Under the pieces are notes generated by a model that made no database searches, was not told the DNA's origin, and was given only the letters and a program-made list of their open reading frames with translations. Source: Oscillospiraceae bacterium (GTDB lineage Bacteria > Bacillota > Clostridia > Oscillospirales > Oscillospiraceae). Taken from it: 64,000 nucleotides of DNA. The stretch spans positions 20,510-84,509 of the forward strand of contig JAFSEW010000057.1 in the NCBI GenBank assembly GCA_017435525.1, given 5' to 3'. The translations under genes were made by a program, and so were the position numbers. Shown in pieces: positions 61,931 to 64,000 of this stretch (position 1 is the stretch's first letter; each line of letters begins with the position of its first letter).

Positions 61931-62072
61931 GGATATACCTCCAGGTAAGAAGTTTTCTTTATTATAGGGCGCGGGTGCCCCTGTGTCAATTTCCGCAGCC
62001 GCACATTTTTTGCCCTGCGGAATAACATGGGATGAGCGGCTCAGCCGTGAAAAAATCCTGGAGGTATTTGTT

Positions 62073-62219
62073 ATGTGCAATAATAATTTCTGTGGCGGCA
62101 ACCTGTGCTGGATCATCCTGCTGATCATCCTGTTCGGCAACTGCGGCGGCAACGGCGCTCTGTGGAGCGGCAACAACTGCGGCTGCGGCTGCGATCACGA
62201 TCGCTGCGGCTGCTGCTAA
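62073..62219 (+). CDS. Cys/Gly-rich micropeptide, high-cysteine HCB-type
   Basis: A 48-aa peptide preceded by GGAGGT. It starts MCNNNFCGGNLCW, has one hydrophobic segment (WIILLIILFGNCGG) and ends in a Gly/Cys tail (CGCGCDHDRCGCC). Peptides of this type are called chorion-class high-cysteine proteins in automatic annotation and resemble small spore-associated membrane peptides (YjcZ-like). It has its own terminator. Confidence 0.75.
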   Translation: MCNNNFCGGNLCWIILLIILFGNCGGNGALWSGNNCGCGCDHDRCGCC

Positions 62220-62232
62220 GGGCAAAAAACGG

Positions 62233-62256
62233 GGCGCCCCAATCGGGGCGCCTTTT
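62233..62256 (+). terminator. Terminator after the micropeptide gene
   Basis: Stem GGCGCCCC / GGGGCGCC with loop AATC, followed by TTTT. Confidence 0.8.
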
Positions 62257-62317
62257 CCCTGCAAATACACGCATTTTTCCCAGAAAAACACTTTTGAAAA
62301 AAATGACAAAATAGGCA

Positions 62318-62346
62318 TTGAAAAATGTATTGCGTTCGTGTATAAT
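62318..62346 (+). promoter_or_regulatory. Strong promoter of the EF-G-like gene
   Basis: TTGAAA (62318-62323), 17-bp spacer, TATAAT (62341-62346). Confidence 0.8.
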
Positions 62347-62424
62347 GGCATCTATGATTGTGGTGCTATGCGCCATGCAAGCAGAGGAAGGAAAAGCCCC
62401 TTCCCGAAAGGAGTATGATCAACC

Positions 62425-64000
62425 ATGTATACAGCAAACGCAATTCGCAACATCTGCCTTCTGGGCCACAGCGGCAGCGGCAAGACTGCCCTGGCTGAAA
62501 GTCTTCTCTACATGACCGGTGCTATTGACCGTATCGGCCGGAACGCTGACGGCAACACCGTGTGTGACTATGATCCCGAAGAAATTCGCAGAAACATCTC
62601 CATTTCTACTGCTCTGGCTCCCCTGGAGTACAAGAACACCAAGATCAATGTGCTGGATACCCCCGGTGCATTTGACTTCTCCGGTGCCGTGATGGAAGCA
62701 CTTCGGGCTGCCGACGCCGCTATCATTGTCTGCTCTGCCAAGGACGGCCTGACCGTCGGCTTTGAGAAGGCATGGAAGTATTGCGAAGAGCGCAATATGC
62801 CCCGCTTCATCTACATCTCCAAGGTAGACGAAGAAAATTCCGACTATAACGCCACCTTCGAAGCTCTGCGTGAGAAGTACGGCAACCGCATTGCCCCCGT
62901 GGTCGTGCCTATCTGGGATTCCTCCCGTAAGGTCACCGGCATCATCGATGTGGTGAATAAGCGCGCCTACGAGATGCAGAAGCTGAAGAGAGTGGAAATC
63001 CAGGTTCCCGCTGACAAGGAATCCGTCATTGAAGAGTTCAACGACGCACTGAAGGAATCCGTTGCCGAGACCAGCGAAGAGCTGATGGACAAGTTCTTCG
63101 GCGGCGAGGACTTCACCTACGCTGAAATGATCAAGGGTATGCACACCGGCGTTATGGATTGCTCCATGTTCCCCGTGCTGTGCGGCTCCGGCTACAGCTG
63201 CCTGGGCAGCCTGATGCTGATGGATCACATCGTGGACCTGCTGCCCAACCCCGTGGAAGGCAACTACCACAAGGCTACCACCGCTGACGGCTCCGTGGAA
63301 GAGTTCATCGTCTCTCCCGGCGGCGTTCCCTCCGCTTTCGTGTTCAAGACCGTTTCCGACCAGTACGGCAAGTACTCCTATGTGAAGGTCCTGTCCGGCG
63401 AAATCACCTCCGATACCACTCTGGTCAATGCCCGCACCGGCGAGACCGAGAAGCTGGGCCGCCTGTATAGCATGTGCGGCAAGAAGAACACCGAAGTCAA
63501 GGCTCTGGCCTGCGGCGATATCGGTGCCATCGGCAAGATGGACAAGGTTAAGACCGGCGATACCCTGTGTGACCCCCGTAAGGTCGTCACCCTGAAGGGC
63601 ATCCCCTACGCAGAACCCTGCTACTCCATGGCCATTGCTCCCAAGACCAAGGGTCAGGAAGAAAAGGTCGGCACCGGCCTGAACCGTCTGAACGAAGAAG
63701 ATCCCTCCTTCACTCTGGTGAACAATGCTGAGACCAAGCAGCTGGTTATCTCCGGCGCCGGTGATCAGCAGCTGGATGTGCTGGTTTCCAAGCTGAAGAC
63801 CCGCTTCGGTGTGGACGCTGTTCTGTCCCCCGCAAAGATCGCCTTCCGCGAGAAGATCAAGAAGAAGGTGGAAGCTCACGGCCGTCACAAGAAGCAGACC
63901 GGCGGCAGCGGCCAGTTCGGTGATGTTTGGGTTCGCTTTGAGCCTCAGGAAGAGCAGGATGATCTGATCTTTGCCGAGGAAGTTTTCGGCGGATCTGTTC
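62425..64000 (+). CDS. EF-G-like translation GTPase, 3' end outside window
   Basis: The frame is open from ATG 62425 (AAAGGAG 11 bases upstream) to the window edge, giving 525 residues. G1 is LLGHSGSGKT; G3 is LDTPGAFDF, where classical EF-G has DTPGH with the catalytic His; G4 is SKVDEE instead of NKxD. The switch region RRNISISTALAP replaces RGITI. Domain II (SAFVFKTVSDQYGKYSYVKV) and the start of domain III/IV (GRHKKQTGGSGQFGDVWV) follow. This is the EF-G-like paralogue group rather than the main EF-G; its cellular role is uncertain. No rpsL/rpsG/tuf neighbours are seen. Confidence 0.9.
   Translation, partial: MYTANAIRNICLLGHSGSGKTALAESLLYMTGAIDRIGRNADGNTVCDYDPEEIRRNISISTALAPLEYKNTKINVLDTPGAFDFSGAVMEALRAADAAIIVCSAKDGLTVGFEKAWKYCEERNMPRFIYISKVDEENSDYNATFEALREKYGNRIAPVVVPIWDSSRKVTGIIDVVNKRAYEMQKLKRVEIQVPADKESVIEEFNDALKESVAETSEELMDKFFGGEDFTYAEMIKGMHTGVMDCSMFPVLCGSGYSCLGSLMLMDHIVDLLPNPVEGNYHKATTADGSVEEFIVSPGGVPSAFVFKTVSDQYGKYSYVKVLSGEITSDTTLVNARTGETEKLGRLYSMCGKKNTEVKALACGDIGAIGKMDKVKTGDTLCDPRKVVTLKGIPYAEPCYSMAIAPKTKGQEEKVGTGLNRLNEEDPSFTLVNNAETKQLVISGAGDQQLDVLVSKLKTRFGVDAVLSPAKIAFREKIKKKVEAHGRHKKQTGGSGQFGDVWVRFEPQEEQDDLIFAEEVFGGSV

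Overview
The window is a high-GC (upper fifties percent by eye), densely coded stretch of a spore-forming member of the Clostridia. It most resembles an uncultured gut Oscillospirales/Oscillospiraceae genome. The grounds are a complete spo0A with 0A boxes, Cys-rich spore-type proteins, lipoprotein glycosidases with their own ABC importers, dockerin/cohesin modules, an EFR1-type flavodoxin-ferredoxin, an IS1182-type element and many small dispersed palindromic repeats. No species can be named from the sequence.

Layout. 1-15.1 kb is a polysaccharide locus: a type I pullulanase (5' end outside the window), a lipoprotein endo-galactanase (GH53), a lipoprotein alpha-amylase (GH13), an unrecognised 601-aa protein, a small zinc-ribbon protein, a second GH53 without a signal peptide, and then, behind a consensus promoter, a binding protein with a SusE/X25-like C-terminal domain, two MalF/MalG-type permeases and an MsmX/UgpC-type ATPase. 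15.2-17.7 kb is a low-GC island with a PP-loop enzyme overlapping a flavodoxin/2[4Fe-4S] protein, then an array of hairpins and tRNA-Arg(ACG), part of whose 3' end is duplicated. 17.8-27 kb is mixed: PIG-L deacetylase with a long EQERL helix, mutY, a Cys-rich protein, an MFS permease, a LarA-family racemase, a MalY/PatB C-S lyase and a small XRE/ribbon-helix-helix module with an operator-like palindrome.

27.3-41.9 kb has a clear nucleotide theme: a 5'-nucleotidase/guanylate-kinase-like fusion, a PHP phosphoesterase, an RDD membrane protein, a CUT1 ABC importer, a staphylococcal-nuclease lipoprotein, a lipoprotein of three OB-like repeats, an IS1182-type insertion, SurE and two overlapping DHH/DHHA1 phosphoesterases. 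I infer that this could be an extracellular nucleic-acid scavenging locus. It is the best candidate here for an undescribed system.

42-50 kb carries a secreted dockerin-bearing polysaccharide deacetylase divergent from a membrane-anchored cohesin-like protein, an acyltransferase with a zinc ribbon, an M18 aminopeptidase with oligoendopeptidase F, and spo0A. 51-64 kb carries a GT-C glycosyltransferase, a small lipoprotein, two dicarboxylate/amino-acid symporters (one divergent from an AraC regulator), a GDSL hydrolase, a DUF1292 protein, an ECF sigma factor with a repetitive partner, an M20 amidohydrolase, a Cys-rich micropeptide and the start of an EF-G-like GTPase that runs off the window.
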